Notes under the pieces: model-generated
What the model was told of the DNA's origin: nothing
The model's input: the letters and a program-made list of their open reading frames with translations, nothing else
Databases searched by the model: none
Program-made: the position numbers and the translations under genes
Source of the DNA: Muriicola soli
GTDB taxonomy: Bacteria > Bacteroidota > Bacteroidia > Flavobacteriales > Flavobacteriaceae
Direction of reading: 5' to 3'
Assembly (NCBI RefSeq): GCF_004139715.1
Contig: NZ_CP035544.1
Span: forward strand, 1,798,001 to 1,862,000
Length of the DNA stretch: 64,000 bases
Shown here: piece by piece, positions 59,901-64,000 of the stretch
Layout of the letters: every line of letters starts with the position of its first letter
Numbering within the stretch: position 1 is the stretch's first letter

Positions 59901-62900
59901 ATGGTGTCGGTAATTTCACAACCATTCTGATCCCTGGCAATCAGGGTAATGGTCTGATTTGTACCATTGTCTATCACCTCAAAGGTATTGCTGGTCTGGA
60001 AATTAGTCCCGTCAAAGGCCGGGGTGCCATCATTCATACTATACGTATAGGGTGCTGTACCTGTATCAATTCCGGTACCGTCACCGTTGGTATCAGTGTA
60101 AATAGTAATTGTTGCCGTATTAAATCGGTTACTACTAGGGTCGCAAGTAAAATCTGTATTGACGGTGTTGATCTGTAATGGAGAAGGTTCGGCAATAACG
60201 ATATCACCAGATCTGTCCGTACAACCCCGATCTGAAATAACCTCAACCTGATAAGTTCCTGGAGCCAGATTATCAAAAAGTGAAATCCCCTGTGGGCCCT
60301 GTAAAACCGTTGCTGTTCCTCCATCGTATAGGACGTAGGTAAATGGACTGTCAGTATCTGTCCCTGGGAGCAGTTCAACTCCAATAAAACCGTCATTGGC
60401 TCCATTACAAGTCACATCCCCGAAAGGCGTGGCCGAAATTGAAGGATTCGTCACTACAGTAACATCAACAGTTGCCGTATCAGAACAAAGTGGAACAGTA
60501 TTAGAATCAAGGTCGGTGACCAATATGGAATACGTACCCGGAAGGATATTGATAAAGACCGGGTCGTTTACTTGCACGATCACCGGATTGATACCATCGT
60601 CGAGTTCGTACTGGAAATTCCCACTACCTCCGCTTGTATTTACGGTGATTATCCCATCACCTGCATTACAGGTAGGTTCTGAAGTGGCACTTGCTGAAAT
60701 TGCAAAGAAATCGAACACCCTGGCGACATCGGTACTAGTACAACCGTTTCCATCCCTTACGGTAATAGTGTAATCTCCCGGATTAGGAACAATAAAATTG
60801 GGACTCGACTGGAATCCGCCTCCGATATCGTACTGAAATGTTTCATGAGGCAAGCCGGAACCTGTACTCAGAGGAGAAAGAACATCTATCGTATAATTGG
60901 CTACAGCAGTACACTGGTTACTTACATCAAATGTAGGCACCGGCACACTCGCATCAGCGGTGACATTTACCGTGGTAAAACTAGTACAACCAAAACTGTC
61001 TTGGACGTAAAAATCGTAGTTAGCCGGGTAAGGACCAGGAATTTCGTAGGTCGTCTGGGCCGTGAAAACTCCCGGAGCAGGATTACCGGATGGCACATAG
61101 GCAAAACCATATGGTGGGGTTCCACCGTTGCCTCTCACTGTCACAAACGCCCCTGCATTACAGGTTGCCGGTATATTATTGTCGATGACAATAGCCGGAA
61201 CATTGGGCACTATATCTACCAAGGTACTGGCAGAACAGCTGGTATTGAGGTCTTCTACGATAATTTGATAATTGCCTGATGGCAGAGCGGTGAATGTTCC
61301 GTTATAGGGTATCGGTTCATTAAGCAGATCAAAAGGCCCTGTAATAATTGCTCCTGTGTTGGTATCCTGTAATTGTATCCTTATATCGCCAGGGGAACCT
61401 ATACCTGTCACTTCATAGTCTATAGTACCATTGGCAGTAGGTGAACATGCGGCAGAAGTCGCTGTAGCAGCAACTGCAAGGGGTGTTGGACCTACAATAG
61501 GGTCTATTCGTTCGATATAGGTACAACCCAATGCATCCTGAATCTGTACGAAGTATGTTACACCGAATGTCACTTCTGCAGCAAAATCGTGGATGTCAAT
61601 CCCGTTTACGTTGGCTGGCACAAGCGGATTACCCACCAAACCGAATAGGTAGGGAGCTGTACCTCCACTGGCCTGTAACCTGTATGAAATCCAGGGATCG
61701 GTACAGTTTAAAGGAGGTACATCAAGCGGTGTAAGGGTAAGCTGATTTTGTACTACGGTAACAGTATCTCTGTCTTCGCAGCCTGAGGCATCCTGAGTTA
61801 TTACTGTATAAGTTCCGGGTATAAGATTAGGAAAATTAACTGCTGTAAGTGCCGTTGGACCAACCGTGGCAATTGTTGCCCCATTAATATCCTGAAGGAT
61901 GTAGGTGTACAAGGCTGTACCATTGGCAACTGCAGTAACATCTATGGATCCTTCCACTGTGGGAGCAGCGCACACGGCATCATTAGCCACTATTGTAGCG
62001 TCAACGGGTGCACTTGCATTTATAGTAGCTGAAAGCAAAGGCGTTGTACACCCTCTGCTGTCTCTGATCATAAAGTTATTGTACACCCCCGGTGCAAATC
62101 CTGAAAACACATTCTGTGTCCCAAAAGATACTCCACCGTTGTCACTAAACTCATAAGGGGGTACACCGAAATTTGTATCCGGGGTAAGGGTAATGATCCC
62201 ATTGTCATCCCCACAACTGGTGTCAGTAGGAGTGGCAAAGCCCACAATGGCTTCAGGAGGCGAAATAGTCACCACATTTGTTTCTGTAGTACAACCTCGA
62301 CTATCACTTACCAAAAACTGAAAAGTAGTATCGGTAATAATCGATCCATCGTTGGGAATACTGTAAATAAATGAATTTCCGGTAATATTGTTTGAAGAGG
62401 AAGTGTATGGCGCACCATCTATGCTCACTTCATAAACATCATAATCTCCTCCGGAAGGATAGCCATTAGAAATGGTTACTTGTATTTGAGCCGGCGGACC
62501 TCCGCAATTGAGTTCTGTGATCGTCACCGCATTCGCAGAAATCTCGGGTTCAATAACTATCGTAACTGTGTCACGACAATCATTGGCATCTGCAACTTCA
62601 ACGATATAGGTATTTGGAGTAAGCCCGTTAAAGGTACTCCCTCCTACCCAAAGGCCACTATTTATTCTGTATTGATAAGGTGGTAATCCTCCCGCTGCAT
62701 TAACAGCAATAGTGGCTGCATCCACGTTATCGTAACAAAAATCACTGGCCGCATTATCAATGGTTAAGGTAGGTGCGGCAAGGGAATTAAGGGTAAAACT
62801 ATCCGTTAGGGTACAACCATTCGCATCGGTCACACTCACCTGATACAGGCCATCAAGGGATAAATTAGAAAATGTATTTCCATTTTTCGGGCCTCGCACT

Positions 62901-64000
62901 GACAGATCGGGTTGGGTGAGGGTATATCGATTTCCACCCCATCCACCAATGGTATTTATGGTAACGCTTCCGATATTCCCATTCTGGCAACTCATTGGCG
63001 TTACATTGAGGTTACTGATGGCAAAGGCCACAGCAGGCTCCTCGATAACAAGGGTAGCCGTATCGGTACAATTGGTATCTTCATCGGTTACGCTGATCAC
63101 ATAGCTTCCTGCGCTTAGTCCGGTTAGTGAAATTATCCCATTGCTCTCACCGGTATTCAGGGGTCCCGCATCTATACTATAACTATAAGTAGTGGCAAAT
63201 CCGTCTACAAGGAATCGGCCTTCTCCGTCACTGTCACCTACACAAGTCACCACCCTGGTTGCCTGTGCCTGTACAGATATTGAGCTGATATCCGTTATCG
63301 CAAAAACTTCATCATAGGAGCATCCCTCATTATCAGTAACCCGGAATGTGTAAGTACCTAGTCCAAGTCCGGTAAAAACAGGGTTATTACCGTTGTTTAT
63401 AGCACTTGCTGCAGGAGCGGTGATCTCATAGGTAAAGGGCGCTGTACCATCTGTAACGGCTACTGTCACCGAGGCAGTGCTGGTGATACAATCGATACTT
63501 GATATGGTAAAATCCATATCAGTTGGCTTATCCAGGGCATTGAATACGATGGGTGCTAGACTTTGAACACATCCATTAGCATCCCTTATTTGTGGGGTAT
63601 ACGTTCCTACGCCGAGATTTGTAAAAACAGTAGTTGCACTGAAACCTGCACCCAAACTGTAATCATAAGGGGCAGTACCCCTGATACACCGGAGATTGTA
63701 ATTTGCCCACCGTTTTCATTCAGACAGGTAGGTGAACTATCAACGGTTGCCGTGGCGGTAATACTAGATGGTGTTCCCACCGTTTCCACCGTAGCCGGCG
63801 TGGTACAGACAAAGCTCCCTTGCTGATAACGAATCATTACGTCATAGCTGCCTGGGGCCAATCCAGTAAATACATTACTGCTTTGGTAACTAACCCCATT
63901 GTTGTTACTGAATTCAAGGTTGTACCCAAAACCATTGGTGACATTTACTGTAATACTTCCATCATTTGCCCCGCCGCAATTGGCATCCTGAGTAGTAATG
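56972..64000 (-). CDS. Giant SprB-repeat adhesin with type IX sorting tail; frameshifted and incomplete
   Basis: The frame runs from the TAA near 56972 leftwards for over 2,300 codons and is open at the window edge, so the N-terminus is missing. It consists of about 25 or more SprB-type repeats of roughly 75-95 residues, each with a Cys near the start, a DGxIxxxxxGG-type strand, a PYxY segment and a final LxxGxYxxxxxDxxGC. The C-terminus (IPNFFTPDGDNNNDVWFP, then KIYDRYGRVV and PTGDYWYVV) is the gliding-motility-associated type B sorting signal, which sends it through the type IX system. A frameshift at 63678-63681 (four C, five expected) separates the last repeats; this may be sequencing error. 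Likely surface adhesin or gliding-type protein. Confidence 0.87.

Noticed and set aside
56972-63655. Reading the giant protein as a complete gene
   Set aside because: Its true N-terminus and signal peptide are not in the window; the apparent start at 63655 is an internal codon after a frameshift.
63607-63861. A separate short minus-strand gene upstream of the adhesin
   Set aside because: It has the same repeat character as the adhesin and joins it when one base is added at 63678-63681; it also stays open to the window edge.

Overview
The window looks like a chromosomal segment of a Bacteroidota bacterium, most likely a flavobacterium (Flavobacteriia). The evidence is a PorP/SprF-type type IX secretion protein, a giant SprB-repeat adhesin with a type IX sorting tail, HYC_CC_PP, DUF2141, DUF5777 and head-GIN families, lipoprotein signals typical of the phylum, promoter boxes resembling TAnnTTTG, and moderate GC. 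No phage, integrase, transposase or CRISPR array is visible.

Layout. 1-8 kb: small secreted or lipid-anchored proteins, a PorP/SprF protein, a sugar-type MFS transporter, and a divergent dps/oxyR pair. 8-21 kb: housekeeping and envelope genes (PBP4-type carboxypeptidase, Nudix, DUF2461, AIM24, a hotdog protein, a PadR-PspC-GIN stress cluster, a dipeptide epimerase/aminotransferase pair, trxB, upp). 21.4-29.4 kb: a sulfur-oxidation island with type II-like sulfide:quinone oxidoreductase, SoxC-like sulfite dehydrogenase with a c-type cytochrome, a tandem rhodanese, a membrane di-iron hydroxylase-like protein, a single rhodanese, an MBL-rhodanese persulfide dioxygenase and a TauE/SafE anion exporter. 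29.5-34.6 kb: stress proteins (USP, slipin, Hsp20), a TonB-plug lipoprotein, a Tat-exported Gfo/Idh/MocA oxidoreductase and exonuclease III. 34.6-45.9 kb: a copper/silver resistance operon (HYC_CC_PP, CusA, CusC, CusB, DUF3347, CopA, PepSY). 45.9-48.3 kb: a gene-poor stretch with a heptamer microsatellite, five 130-bp tandem repeats and tRNA-Pro. 48.4-56.9 kb: an electron-transfer operon (hexaheme lipoprotein, monoheme lipoprotein, DUF5777 outer-membrane barrel, ferredoxin-type subunit, NrfD/PsrC quinol subunit, Ig-like anchor, cytochrome c, glutamyl-tRNA reductase, OB-fold lipoprotein). 57-64 kb: the giant adhesin, running off the right edge.

Two cross-cutting observations stand out. First, eight 14-bp dyads of Crp/Fnr size lie upstream of the sulfur genes, usp, hsp20 and the hexaheme operon. 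In every case the dyad centre is 36.5 bp from the distal end of a -7-like box, which would place the dyad near -41.5. They fall into two classes: GTAAC-N4-GTTAC on the sulfur genes and ATGAY-N4-RTCAT on the stress and respiratory genes. This suggests one or two redox-sensing Crp/Fnr regulators tying the window together. Second, four reading frames are broken by what looks like loss of one base in a homopolymer. That is either systematic sequencing error or real decay, and should be settled before these genes are called pseudogenes.
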